Origin: Notamacropus eugenii
Lineage: Eukaryota; Chordata; Mammalia; Diprotodontia; Macropodidae
Direction of reading: 5' to 3'
Length of the DNA stretch: 64,000 nt
Assembly: GCF_028372415.1 (NCBI RefSeq)
Contig: NC_092879.1
Span: 92,535,741 to 92,599,740, forward strand
The translations under genes and the position numbers were made by a program. The notes beneath the pieces were generated by a model. It was not told the DNA's origin and did no database searches. It worked only from the letters and a program-made list of their open reading frames with translations. Numbering within the stretch: position 1 is the first letter of the stretch; every line of letters begins with the position of its first letter. Positions 1 to 10,017 of this stretch are shown here, piece after piece.

Positions 1-215
1 CTTTACAATGATGTAATTATGTATATTGCTCTCCCTGCTGCCCACCTCCTGACAGAGAGGTGAAGGACTGAGGCTACAGAATGAGCGACACATTTGGAGG
101 GACTTGTTTTACCCAACTGCAGATTTGTTACACAATTGAAGTTTTTCTTTCTCTTTTCTTTCAGTGAGGACACTGGAGGGAGAGACAATAAATTTTTATG
201 AATCGAAAAAATAAA
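1..215 (+). mobile_element. L1 3' UTR fragment
   Basis: The segment around 45-110 (a CCTCCTGACAGAGAGGT motif followed by a stretch ending in ACATTTGGAGG) resembles the 3' UTR of the L1 copy near 22140-22220. It is cut off by the window start. The assignment rests on internal comparison only. Confidence 0.5.
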
Positions 216-473
216 AACTCCACCTTAAAAATATACACAAAAGAGAGCAGAAGGGAGTTCAGAAAGACACAAACAGGACAACTTTGAAAGTATTGTCTTA
301 AATTCCCCATCTACTTAAATAAAACACCAAGCTGGATGTACTAGAGATTCCTGTTTTCACAGACACTGTTTTTTTTCTGTCTTTCTTTGCATACGAGAAT
401 GTTTGTGTTTGGGGATGTTTGTCAATGTCCTGACAATAAAAAAGATTGCTTTATTATTATCAGTATTATTATG

Positions 474-718
474 GGGCATCTGGGTGGCTCAGTGGATAGA
501 GTTCCAGGCCTGCAGTCAGGAAGAGCTGAGTCTAAATCTGGCCTCAGACCCTTGCTAGCTGTGTGACCCTGGGCAAATCACTTCATCCTGTCTGCCTCAG
601 ATTCCTCCCCTGTAAAATGAGCTGGAGAAGGAAGTGGTAAACCACTCTAGTATCTTTGCCCAGAAAACCCCCAATGGGAGAGTCAGACATGACTGAAATG
701 AACAATACATTATTATTA
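474..718 (+). mobile_element. tRNA-derived marsupial SINE, full length
   Basis: It starts with the tRNA-like head (GGGGCATCTGGGTGGCTCAG) and has the CTAGCTGTGTGACCCTGGGC core shared with MIR-type SINEs. It then runs through an A/C-rich body to the GAGTCAGACATGACTGAAA 3' end that is typical of young marsupial SINEs. The same 3' end is seen on the minus strand near 56000 and 61440. Confidence 0.85.
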
Positions 719-2454
719 TTACCCAAAGGGAAGGCAGCGCTCCCCCAGCCTCAGCCATAAGATGATGGGCCAGGATCTAATGTTTGATCTTTCAAGGCTG
801 GCTGGGTATGGCCCAGTTTTCCAGCCCTACCCCAGATTCTCACCCGGGACTAGGAGACAAGGGTCACGGACAGCAATGGAAACTACATGAGGGTGATCCA
901 ATCCCAGCCCTACCTTCTGCTTGGTCATTTTTTTCATTTTTACTTTTATTATGACAGCTGGGTTAGTAGCTGGATACTGGATGGAGAGCTAGCCTGAGAA
1001 GGATCCAAGAAGCCCTGGGTTTGAGGCTTGATGGTAATATCTTGGCTGCATGTCTGTGGACAAAGAAACCTCTTAGCCTCTTGGCGTTCCAAGCAATTCT
1101 CCCAAGACTTTAAGTTGTACAGAGAAGGCATAGACCTGTTTTGGGAGAGAGAGTTTCCTCATCTGGGAGGTCCCTTGCCAATAAAATCATAGGTGTTCAA
1201 TTTCTCTCCCCATCTTTTTTATTACTAGGAACTTGCCACACACCAACAATGTATGCCAACCACCAAAGAAAGGTAGACTTTGTAGAGGTCCCTGAGTAAA
1301 ACACCCATGTGCTCCAGGACTCTGTCTCTAGTCAAGAAGGAAGAAAGGGAGGGAGGGAGACTAAAGAGTCACCTTTGACCTTTACAGAGGTAGAAGGGAT
1401 GAGACTGCCAAGGGAGTTCAATTTTTGCCTAAAGAGTAGTGCGACTCCACATTGCCAGAGGTATTGGATTGATGTGAGTAAAAAGGACCCAGCTGAAGAG
1501 CAGGAGGGTGAGAGGATGGCAGAGCTGGACTGGCTCTCAGTCTACCCACCTCATTTTACAGATGGCAACAGTGTGGGGATAAACAGGGGTAACAGAAAGG
1601 GGAAGTGATTGTCCAAGGTCACAGAGTCAGCCAGTGTGGGAACTGGGACAGGTCTCCCGGATGTTTCTTTAGCTTTAAAAATGAAATACGTTTTTATTGC
1701 TGCCTTTTGTTTTCACATGATCGGCATTTCGGGAAATCTCTCCCCTTCCTCATCTCCCACCTTGAGAATCAAACCCTCTCTTTTTTAACAAACAAAAAAA
1801 CCTGGTGAAGTGAGAACACAGAGAGCTCATCTGACCATGTGCGTGCCAAACTGTGCTCTACCAGCGCCCTTGGCTAAGGCCGGCAGGAAGAAGGCGTATT
1901 TCATCGTCCAGTCTCCCACACCATTACCGGCTTTTCAATTGCTTAGAGTCTGGCTTGTTCACAGTGAGGTCCTTCCCTGAAGTTGTGATGGGCTGCCTTT
2001 GGTTCTGCTTATTTCCTCTGTAGCAGTTCATCCAGATCTGCTCCAAGCACTTTCCACACTAGCACACAGAGGGCCCTAAGTTTAGATTCAGGGGACTCCA
2101 GCAGAAACAGAAGCACGGTGTTCATTCAGGCAAGGATATCACGTTGGGCCTTCTGTTTCCCAAATCATCAGCTTTCCAACAGAGTCTGCTCCTTGCAAAC
2201 CTGCCTTACTTCTCACTTTCCCTCAGGGTCTCAGAAGCCAGAAGCAAGAGAGGCCCCATAAGCAGTGGTGAAATTGGAGGGAAAGCCCTTAGAAGCCTGA
2301 GAAAGGAGACAGCAAGTCTTGGTGGCTGAGAAACGCAGATGAAAAGGAGAAGGAAAGAGCGGTGGAGCTGCAAGTTCTAGTTCTTGCCCTTGACTGTGAC
2401 TATGGGACTCTGGTTCACGTTCCCCATCCACGGAGGGGATTGGAAATGTCTAAG
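719..2454. other. Intergenic, mostly unassigned
   Basis: There is no convincing coding region. Around 1548-1640 is a minus-strand MIR-like piece (CCTCATTTTACAGATG ... CCAAGGTCACAGAGTCAG). The rest is unique-looking sequence; the short ORFs show no recognisable family. Confidence 0.6.
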
Positions 2455-3432
2455 ACAGGTCCATGATTTAGACATAAAGGGTGATAGCGTAAGCAAATTA
2501 GGGGAGCATGAAAGAGTTCACCTGTCCCATTTCTGGAAAAGGAGAGAATTTATGACCAAACAAGAGATAGAGAACACTGGAGGAGGTAAAATGGATAATT
2601 TTGATTACATTAAATTAAAAAGGTTTTGCACAAACAAAATGTAGCCAAGATTAGAAGGAAAGCAGCAAACTAGGGGAAAAATTTATAGCAAGTTTCTCTG
2701 ATAAAGGTCTCATTTCTCAGCTCTTTAGGGAACTGAGCCAAATTTATAAGCATATAAGTCATTCTCCAATAGACAGAGGGTCAAAGGATATGAGCGGGCA
2801 GTTTTTAGAAGAAATCAAAGCCATTTATAGTCACAAGAAAATGCTCTAAATCACTATTGATTAGAGAGATGCAAATTAAAACAACTCTGAGGTAACACCT
2901 CACACCTAGCAGACTGGCTAATAGGACAGAAAGAGAAAGCGACAAATGTTGGGGGAGATGTGGAAAAATTGGGACACTAATGCACTGTTGGTAGAATTGT
3001 CAACTGATTCACCCATTCTCAAAAGCAGTTTGGAATTATGCCCAAAGGGCTGTAAGACTGTGCGTATAGCCTTTGAAATACCACTACTAGGTCTATACCC
3101 CAGAGAGATCAAATTAAAAGGACTTATGATGAAAAATGCTATCACCCACAGAGAAAGAACTGATAGAGTCTGAGTGCAAACTGGAGCAGACTATTTTCTC
3201 GCTTTTTTATGATTCTTGGGGTTGGTTTTTTTGGTCTGTGTTTTCTTTTGCAACATGGCTACTATAACAATGTTTTATATCATTGTACATGTTTATATTA
3301 AACTGCTTGCCTTCTCAAGGTGGGGAAAGGGAGGGTGGAGGAGAAGTTGGAATTCAAGTTTTTAAAAAATGAATGCTAAAAATTTTTGCTCACATGAAAT
3401 TGAGGGAAAAAAATCAAAAGAAGAAAAAGAAA
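2455..3432 (+). mobile_element. L1 3' part: ORF2 C-terminus plus 3' UTR
   Basis: Translated pieces match the C-terminal part of L1 ORF2: DNFDYIKLKRFC near 2600, then a decayed form of the DKGLIS...IYKEL and PIDKWSKDM region near 2700-2800, then [12 protein letters not shown] and LLGLYP-like motifs near 2980-3110. Frameshifts and stops break the frame. A G-rich 3' UTR and an A-rich tail end near 3432. Confidence 0.85.
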
Positions 3433-5045
3433 ATGGCTAAGATTATTTTTCTTATGAGACCTTGGTGAGAGAAGTGTGAGTGATTGGGGAGATGGTTAAG
3501 AAGGAAGGGAGAAGAGAAGGGAATGATAGCAGGAAGAGAAAAATCTGAAACCCAAAGATTCAGGATTTGGCTACATGGATGTTTAGGTAGCACTTGCCTC
3601 TGCCTCTCTGGCCACCCCCACACTAACACATATCTTTCTATTCGCAAAGAACACCAGGAAAGTCCAGGGATGGGTCACAAGTCTTTTCTCCACCAAAAGC
3701 ATATCAAGCACTTTCAATTGTGTTGGTCCTTCCACCCCATTAACCTTCACAATGAAAATGACAGCAGTGCCACTTACCAGAACCACAGCTGAGAACCAAT
3801 GGTTAACCACCCAGTTCCCCATTGGATATGGATGATTTGCAGTTTCTCTCTGGGCAGAGGGACAAGGGAGGCCACTTGGTTTCTGAGAAGGGTCTTCAGG
3901 ACTTAGAGCCTGGCCAGAATATTGACTGGCTGCTTCTGGCTTGGGGAACTGGGTTTAAAAATGCCAGTCTTTCCAATAGTCTTCTAGGAATAAAGGAGTG
4001 AATCATATATGAATCACGTGAATGAGTGAATCAAAGTTCCTTCTTGGAACAACACTTTAATCAGCTAAGGTGGAATAGCCTGTCTTTACAAGAACAACAG
4101 GGATTTTCCCTGATGGAGTTGGGTTGGTTTTTTTTTTCACCCTGGAGGAAATAAATTTTCACTGTCTGGTCAGATTGGTGAAGTATGAGGTATCTAGGGT
4201 ATATTTCTATTTCTTTTATCAATAGGAGATTTCCTAGGGTTCCTTTCAAGAAAAATAAATACTTGCAGAAAATTACTTTAAAAAAATTTTTTTTAAAGGG
4301 CCAGGTCTGCTATGACAACTTCAGGGGAAGACAACATCTCCTCTTCCCAAAGAGATCTATGAGTATGCAGCTCAAGGAGTTTGCTTCAATTTGGGCTCTG
4401 GGCTTTCCCCATCACGGTTGTACTACTACCTTGGGTCAGGAGATTAAAAACAATGGTTTTTATTAGTTTCTTTTGGGGTGATGTGGCTGGGTGGGACCAT
4501 TTTAACATCGTAGAGGTGAAAGGGAGTTCAGAGGTCACTTCTAGAAGTGAATTGCTTGAGTAACCGAAGGTAGTAAACATGAGGATCCCTACTGCCTTGC
4601 CCTGCCCAGGGTCCCATTCACAAGGGCCTGCCTCAGAGGTTGACAGTTTGATTTTGCTAAGAAGAGATATACCTGTCGAGCCCCCTAGAAAGCCAAATCA
4701 ATGAGTGAAGATCTGGCTAGTTTTAAGAGCAGCATGTACTGGATTCTTGAGGCTTGAGACCTGAGCCCCAAAACCCATCTTTTCACTCCCAACTGTGCAA
4801 TTTGAACTTTTCTGCAATTTGGTTGGTTTGCCCCTTAAGAAACCAGGCTCCAAGCCACTGGCTGTGTGTATGTAACCAGGATCTCTAGGACTTTGCAGCT
4901 CAGTGGCATTTGTCTGGGTTATTGACTTTGCCTCTTGTCTTATCTGAAATCATGCTTGCAACTCCTGCTTTTCTGGAATTGCTGAAGGCACAGTACATTT
5001 TCTTCTGCCACCTCTGTCTTCCCCATTTTCACTTTGTGTGGGTCT
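3433..5045. other. Intergenic, unassigned
   Basis: No gene is recognised. ORFs of 60-100 codons occur on both strands but overlap one another and match nothing I know. A weakly AT-rich stretch lies at 4270-4305. Confidence 0.55.
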
Positions 5046-5597
5046 TGTTAATCTTTGAGTTTGGTTAAAGTAGAGGCAACAGGCTTAAATGCATACATTT
5101 TCATTACTTATTATAGATTAATTCATTCTCTTTAAAGTAACAGTACATGGAGTCCACGGGGCTAGATATTAGATCTAGCTACTAGATACCAAAAACAGCC
5201 AGCCTTAAATCTGTTTTAGGACAAAGAAGGTGTTCTGTGTCCTTTAGATTTATGGTCTCCATAAGTGATTAAGTAGACCATTAGAAAGGAATTTCTTAAT
5301 TGCATAGCTTGTAATACAATAAGATAACAGAGTCTGACAAAGTTTCACATAGAAATTACGACCCAAGATGTCTGTGTTTTCTTTACCATTAACATGCCAT
5401 AACGTGGTATATGTCCACAAAATATTAAGATATGGAAAACATCCCATTATTGAGAAGAAGTATCTTAGGTTAAAGGTCTCTTAAGGAATGCCAAGTCAGC
5501 CCTATCTGGCTTTTGTTGACATAGGAAGAGGCACTCTCTGAGTTTGCTTCAGAGAGAACAAAGAGATTATTCCAAGATTTTATATTCAATATTATCA
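5046..5597 (-). mobile_element. Solo LTR of an endogenous retrovirus, copy 1
   Basis: This is about 550 bp, similar over most of its length to 13515-14123. On the minus strand it begins TGATAATATTGAATA. The outer edges are flanked by a perfect 4-bp target-site duplication, GTCT at 5042-5045 and at 5598-5601, as expected for an ERV1-type integration. No internal gag/pol/env sequence lies next to it, so it is a solo LTR left by recombination. It is more diverged in the U3/R half than copy 2. Confidence 0.8.
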
Positions 5598-5697
5598 GTC
5601 TTTATGTATTAGCTCTATTTCTCACATGTAGCAAAAGGTTAGATTTTGTTTTCTCATCTACTCTCAGGAGACAGTGGAGTAAAACATTGTGGACTTG

Positions 5698-5841
5698 GGG
5701 CAGCTAGGTAGCACAATGGAACAGTGGTCCTGGAGTCAGGAGGACCTGAGTTCAAATGTGACCTCAGATACTTGACTGACTAACTGAGCAACTAAATCAC
5801 TAAACCTCATTACCTCAAAAAAATAAAATAAAATAAAATAA
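5698..5841 (+). mobile_element. tRNA-derived SINE, short, with (AAAAT)n tail
   Basis: The head GGGGCAGCTAGGTAGCAC, the GGAGTCAGGAGGACCTGAG region and the TCAAATGTGACCTCAG box are clear. It is 3'-truncated and ends in repeated AAAAT units at 5817-5841. Confidence 0.8.
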
Positions 5842-5996
5842 AGGCCCCAAACTAAAAGTAGTATGGCCTTGCAAGTCAGAGAAGTTAGTTTTAAGATTCG
5901 TCTTTGTCCTTGATGTCCTATATGACCCTGGGAAAATCACTTCCTCTCTCCTGATGCTAAATTTGTCTTCCGTGAGTTGAAGGGGTTGGCTTGGAT

Positions 5997-6248
5997 CAGA
6001 GATGTCAAACACTGGGCAGACCCCATGTAGCCCCCAAACATTCCTGAGTGGGCCCAAGCCAGATGATTAGGCAATAAATAAAAATAGAAAATCAACAATA
6101 AGTAAAAAAACAAAACAAAAATACAAAAAAACCCCATAGAAAAATCAAACTTGAATAATATTCCATTTTAAAGCTCAGTCAACATGACCCGCAAGGATCC
6201 TTCTGTATGGATTATTGGCCCTGTTTGTGTTTGAGTTTGACACCACTG
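5997..6248. mobile_element. hAT-like MITE, family A, copy 1
   Basis: It has terminal inverted repeats, CAGAGATGTCAAAC at the left and GTTTGACACCACTG at the right. The 8-bp flanks GCTTGGAT and GCCTAGTT match at 5 of 8 positions, compatible with an old hAT target-site duplication. The internal GGATCCTT segment is shared with the copy at 36779-36988. There is no coding capacity. Confidence 0.7.
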
Positions 6249-6256
6249 GCCTAGTT

Positions 6257-7129
6257 GAGCCACATGGTCCTTGTCAGACAAATACTCAAATCTGGGGGGT
6301 CAGACACTTCAGGGGCCATCCAGGTCAATCCATGCATGAACAACAGTCCTTTTCTTCACAACATCCCATGACAGTGGTCTTTGGACATTTGCTCTAATGC
6401 TGCCAAAATAATTAAGGGGAACACAGTCAGGAAGTATTCAAAGCCCACAACTCTGAAAAAGACCTTATTAAGCCATCCAGATCTCAGAATGATGGACTAG
6501 AGATCGATTTCAACCATCCTACATTATAGAGATGGAAACAGACTCAGAGTAGGAAAAGATTTCCCCAAAGCGCCATTTACATAATATTTTGAAAAATAGG
6601 TCCAATTTGAAGAATATTTGCAATGTTTAGATTTCAAGGAGGAACCAATCAAGCACTCTTTGTTCAATAGGGAGATTGCTTTACATTTTTGGTTTGCCAT
6701 TTCCTTTCATTTATTTCAATGGGGAGTTTAATCCATTCACATTTTAGATTAATTGTGTACTTTGCATTTTCCCTCTATTCAATCATACCATGAATTGCTC
6801 TGTGTGGCTTTGGGTAAGTCATTCTACCTCTATGGGAAAGGGATGGGCTTGGCCTAGAAGATCTCTGAAGGCCTTCCTCTCAACTTCGTATGCCTGTGCG
6901 CATGTTCAAAGCAAATGATACAATGTATGGGAAGGCCTTGGAAATCTTAAAGCGGTAGGCAAATGTCGTATATTATGTGCTACGCGCAGTATGATTATCT
7001 ACTTCAGGCAGTGACGGGCTTACATATTAAGGCTATCTCTACCCATTGTAGCTTTCTAGGGACCCCAAAACCAAAGGCTGCCCAAGGTCACAAGCATTCC
7101 TTCTCCAAGTTTTCCCCCCACCTTGAGGT
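6257..7129. other. Intergenic, with a partial MIR-like SINE
   Basis: A MIR-like piece lies at about 6790-6890 (TGGCTTTGGGTAAGTCATT ... TCTCTGAAGGCCTTCC). The rest is unassigned. Confidence 0.5.
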
Positions 7130-7340
7130 ATACCGCTTCTCCCCACTCCTGCGTGGCGTGTTGCGTCAGCAACTACGTTGTGAGTGATAGGTGCCACAAA
7201 GCCCCGCCCATTCTTTGGTGGGCTGGGTTACCCAGACTTCAGAGGGGCTGCCGGAGGCGGCGCTTGAGTCGACGGTTGAGGCAGCGGTCGAGGCGGTTGC
7301 TCCTAACCGCGCTCCCGCGGGCCTAGGCCCAGATCCGTTT
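7130..7340 (+). promoter_or_regulatory. CpG-rich promoter region of the 7.4-10 kb unit
   Basis: CpG dinucleotides are dense here (for example GCGTGGCGTG at 7151-7160, and GGCGGCGCTTGAGTCGACGG near 7257), in a window that is otherwise CpG-poor. A CRE/AP-1-like TGCGTCAG sits at 7162-7169 and a GC box, GCCCCGCCC, at 7201-7209. No TATA box is obvious. The position, 45-250 bases upstream of a strong-context ATG at 7385, fits a housekeeping-type start region. A pyrimidine-rich stretch ending in CTGTCCAG near 7361 could also be a 3' splice site of an upstream intron. Confidence 0.65.
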
Positions 7341-7384
7341 TGATCCTCTCAGACTCTGTCCAGCCACCAAAGGCAGCAGTCACT

Positions 7385-7978
7385 ATGGATCAGTCCTACT
7401 GGCAAAACGATGACAATTTTGCCTTCACAGTAACCTGGAATGAGGTCGAGGGTAAGTTCACCATTACTTGCCATGACCTCTCTGTACAGAGACGTAGTAG
7501 CGGTACCAGCACCGAAGAAATGGAGGCCTCCTTCTCCGGCCCCTCAGCCTTGGCTGCTGTTGGAGTTGAGGAGGCCATTACTGAAGGCGTCAGGGAGGCC
7601 GTGTTCGAGCTCGTAGCAGATGCCGCTGCGGCAGGTGCAGTTGCAGCCGACACCGGAAGCCGCCATGATGCCGATACCGGAAGCCGCCATGATGCCGACA
7701 CCGGAAGCCGCCATGATGCCGACACCGGAAGCCGCCATGATGCCGACACAGGTAGCCGCCATGATGCTGACACAGGAAGCCGCCATGATGCCTCCCGCGA
7801 TCTAATTATGCTGCTCCCAGTAGCTGGGCCCTCAGGGCCCACCCAACGGTTCCCAACCTCAGGGACACGCTTGGTTCCCAAGTCCCTCAGCCGGGGCCGA
7901 GGAGATGCCGATAGGGGGCGCCACCATGTGGTCCCAGAGCCTGGTGCCAGCCTGCAGTACTGCCACTGCCGCTTCTGA
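7385..7978 (+). CDS. Unrecognised protein, N-terminal ORF (197 residues)
   Basis: I do not recognise this protein. The ATG at 7385 has A at -3 and G at +4, a strong context, and follows a CpG-rich promoter. The first ~45 residues (starting MDQSYWQNDDNFAFTV) are rich in aromatic and acidic residues and look like a folded segment. They are followed by an Ala/Glu/Val-rich linker, six copies of an eight-residue repeat (DTGSRHDA-like, residues about 88-135) and a Pro/Gly/Arg-rich end. The frame closes at 7978. A second, better-supported frame overlaps from 7926, so this may be the N-terminus of a longer protein broken by a one-base shift between about 7806 and 7978. Alternatively it is the first of two overlapping ORFs. 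A recent pseudogene is also possible. Confidence 0.5.
   Translation: MDQSYWQNDDNFAFTVTWNEVEGKFTITCHDLSVQRRSSGTSTEEMEASFSGPSALAAVGVEEAITEGVREAVFELVADAAAAGAVAADTGSRHDADTGSRHDADTGSRHDADTGSRHDADTGSRHDADTGSRHDASRDLIMLLPVAGPSGPTQRFPTSGTRLVPKSLSRGRGDADRGRHHVVPEPGASLQYCHCRF
7646..7789 (+). repeat. 24-bp coding minisatellite, six units
   Basis: There are six near-identical 24-bp units at 7646, 7670, 7694, 7718, 7742 and 7766. Each differs from the consensus by 0-3 bases. The unit is open in two forward frames (DTGSRHDA and PTPEAAMM) and in reverse frames, which explains several overlapping stop-free stretches. It lies inside the 7385-7978 ORF and adds eight residues per unit, so copy-number change keeps that frame. 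Confidence 0.9.
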
Positions 7979-8627
7979 TGACGTCATCCAACATGAAGAT
8001 AGTGATGGGAGTGATGACCTAGAGATGTCCGAGATCCTGGACAACGATGATGAGGTGACCACCATGATCACCAGCCTGTTGAAGTCCGAGGAGGAAGATG
8101 AAGAGGAGGTTCAGCAAGAATCCCGTGCAGATAAGGACTGGGAGCTGAAACTTGAATTTGACCTCAGCAGTGAGAGAGAGGCCCTGGAAGCCGAACCAAT
8201 GCCATTGGTGGTGGCTGTACCTTTGGAGACCGAGCAGGGCGCTGCTGCAGAAACTGTAAGACCTATCAGCTGGACTGGCCTTTTTTCTTTCCAAGATCTT
8301 CGAGCTGCCCATCAGCACCTGAGTGCAGTAAGCTCAAAGCTAGAACCGTATCTTCCTGCTCTCCCGGAGGAACCCATGATGAATCCAGCAATAACTCAAG
8401 AATACATGGACTGTCTTTGCTCCCAGCTTCAAGTCTACCTTAATTACGCTCTAGAGGCCTGTGGCTGGAGAATTCTTTGCCAGGTGTTATTCGGAGTGGC
8501 AGTAGATCCAGATGAAACCTCAGCACCCTCAGATGGTCTACAGCACCTGCCCAGTGAGAAACCTGCCACGAGACCGGTCAATCATCTACGTGATGGAACC
8601 TCTCCAGGACTCCAGTGGAGGCCGTGA
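7926..8627 (+). CDS. Unrecognised acidic protein, second ORF (233 residues)
   Basis: I cannot name the family. The ATG at 7926 sits in a textbook Kozak context (GCCACCATG); an in-frame ATG at 7905 is weaker. The product has an acidic stretch (DSDGSDDLEMSEILDNDDE, then SEEEDEEEVQQES) at about residues 25-65. After this comes a mixed region, then a probably helical part with aromatic residues (QEYMDCLCSQLQVYLNYALE, about residues 160-180). It ends just inside the purine-rich repeat. It overlaps the preceding ORF by 53 bases in another frame. It could be the continuation of the 7385 protein after a frameshift, or a separately initiated ORF. I see no signal peptide or membrane segment; a nuclear role would be a guess from the acidic composition. 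Confidence 0.5.
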   Translation: MWSQSLVPACSTATAASDDVIQHEDSDGSDDLEMSEILDNDDEVTTMITSLLKSEEEDEEEVQQESRADKDWELKLEFDLSSEREALEAEPMPLVVAVPLETEQGAAAETVRPISWTGLFSFQDLRAAHQHLSAVSSKLEPYLPALPEEPMMNPAITQEYMDCLCSQLQVYLNYALEACGWRILCQVLFGVAVDPDETSAPSDGLQHLPSEKPATRPVNHLRDGTSPGLQWRP

Positions 8628-9830
8628 CGGAGGCCGCGGAGGCCAAGGAGGAGGTAGCGAGATGGCGGAGACCTCAGTGGAGATGGCGGAGGCCCCAGTG
8701 GAGATGGCAGAGGCCATGGAGGAGGCAGAGGTGGTGGAGTTGGCAGAAGCCCCAGTGGAGGTGGCGGAGGCCGTGCAGAGGCCGTAGCAGAGGCCGTGGC
8801 AGAGGCCGTGGCGGAGGCCGTGGTGGAGGCCGTGACGGAGGCCGTGACAGAGGTAGCAGAGTTGGCGGAGACACCAGCAGAGGGCCCCATCAGAGGTGGC
8901 GGAGTCCGTGGCAGAAGCCGACGCAGAGTTGGCAGAGCCCTCAGCGGAGGTGGTGGAGGCCGTGGCGGAGTCCATGAGAGAGGTAGCAGAGTTGGCGGAG
9001 GCCCCAGCGGAGGCCCCATCAGAGGTGGCGGAGGCCGTGGCAGAAGCCAACGCAGAGGTAGCAGAGTTGGCAGAGCCATGGCAGAGGCCATGACGGAGGT
9101 CGTGGTGGAGGTGGCAGAGTTGGCAGAGGCCCCAGCAGAGGTAGCGAAGGTGGCCGCGGAGGTAGCAGAATTGGCAGAGGCGGTGGCAGAGGCGCCGCGG
9201 AGGTGGGCAGAGGCCGCAGAGGAGATCCCAGCAGAGTTGGCGAAGGCCGTGGTGGAGGTAGCAGAGTTGGCAAGAGGCGTTGGCAGAGGCTCCAGCAGAG
9301 GTGGCAGAGGTGGCAGAGGCCCCAGCAGAGGTGGCAGAGGTGGCAGAGGCCCCCAGCAGAGGTGGCAGAGGTGGCAGACGCCCCATCAGAGGTGGTGGAG
9401 GCCGTGGCAGAGGTGGCGGAGACCCTGGTGGAGGCCCCAGTGGAGGCGCCAGCGGAGGCCATGGCAGAGGTGGCGGAGACCCCGGCGGAGGTGCCAGCAG
9501 AGGCCATGGCAGAGGTGGCGGAGACCCCGGCGGGAGGCGCCAGCAGAGGCCATGGCAGAGGTGGCGGAGACCCCGGCGGAGGCGCCAGCAGAGGCCATGG
9601 CAGAGGTGGTGGAGACCCCGGCGGAGGCGCCAGCAGAGGCCATGGCAGAGGTGGCGGAGACCCCGGCGGAGGTGCCAGCGGATGCCATGGCAGAGGTGGC
9701 GGAGACCCCGGCGGAGGCACCAGCAGAGGCCACCGCAGAGGTGGCAGAGGCCGCCGCAGAGGTGGTGGAGGCCGCCCCACAGGTGGCGATGGTGGAGGTG
9801 GTGGAGGTGGGGCGAGATTTGAAATTTTAA
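8600..9830 (+). repeat. Purine-rich GGCGGAGGCC-type tandem repeat tract
   Basis: This is about 1.2 kb of degenerate units built on GGCAGAGGTGGCGGAGGCC. It is G/A-rich on the + strand and lacks stops over long stretches in several frames on both strands. Gly/Arg-rich (RGG-like) readings appear at 8610-8660, 8780-8880, 8880-9060 and 9380-9530, but in different frames. Either small indels have broken one original RGG-box C-terminus, or the tract was never translated as a whole. The non-Gly frames read as Ala/Glu/Val repeats (MAEVAETPAEAPAE) or as Arg/Trp/Gln repeats. Confidence 0.85.
9406..9733 (+). repeat. 45-bp minisatellite array inside the purine-rich tract
   Basis: There are seven units of about 45 bp (first four bases GGCA, last bases GGCCAT). 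The first unit is 12 bp longer. The third carries one extra G at about 9532-9534 (GGCGGGAGG instead of GGCGGAGG), which shifts every frame for the remaining units. The units are otherwise nearly identical, so the array is young or homogenised. Confidence 0.85.
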
Positions 9831-9983
9831 TTCAGCCATTTTCAGGGTTCCCTTGAACCCTCCAAATTCCAAGTAACCGCTGATTCATTCTCATACCTTA
9901 ATAGTTTGAACCCATTTTTTTTAAACTAGGCTCCATGTTTTCTTTCTGTTTTGAATTGAAAGAACCAAAAAAAATCTCAATTT

Positions 9984-9989
9984 AATAAA
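9984..9989 (+). terminator. Polyadenylation signal AATAAA for the 7.4-kb unit
   Basis: AATAAA lies about 155 bases after the repeat tract, with a cleavage-like GCATTGCAAAAAAAA at 10001-10015. A short AT-rich 3' UTR (9830-10010) separates it from the ORFs. The A-run could alternatively be the tail of a retrocopy, but I see no matching target-site duplication. Confidence 0.55.
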
Positions 9990-10017
9990 ACAAATTTGAT
10001 GCATTGCAAAAAAAACT

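Noticed and set aside
7396..7881. 161-codon minus-strand ORF with SASWRLPV repeats
   Set aside because: Shadow of the 24-bp minisatellite; the promoter and Kozak evidence support the + strand.
7385..8627. Match to the ARMCX/GPRASP, TCEAL/BEX or FAM98 families (X-linked neighbours or RGG-tailed proteins)
   Set aside because: Compared by eye with what I know of their motifs; no shared signature was found.
7385..9830. Identification as the marsupial X-inactivation RNA RSX, because of GC-rich tandem repeats on the X
   Set aside because: RSX is far longer and lies near HPRT1/PHF6 rather than XKRX; this unit is about 2.6 kb with protein-like ORFs.
8586..9872. 428-codon ORF on the minus strand, rich in Leu/Cys/His/Pro
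   Set aside because: It is the complement of the purine-rich repeat, where stop codons are absent by composition in several frames. There is no start region or domain.
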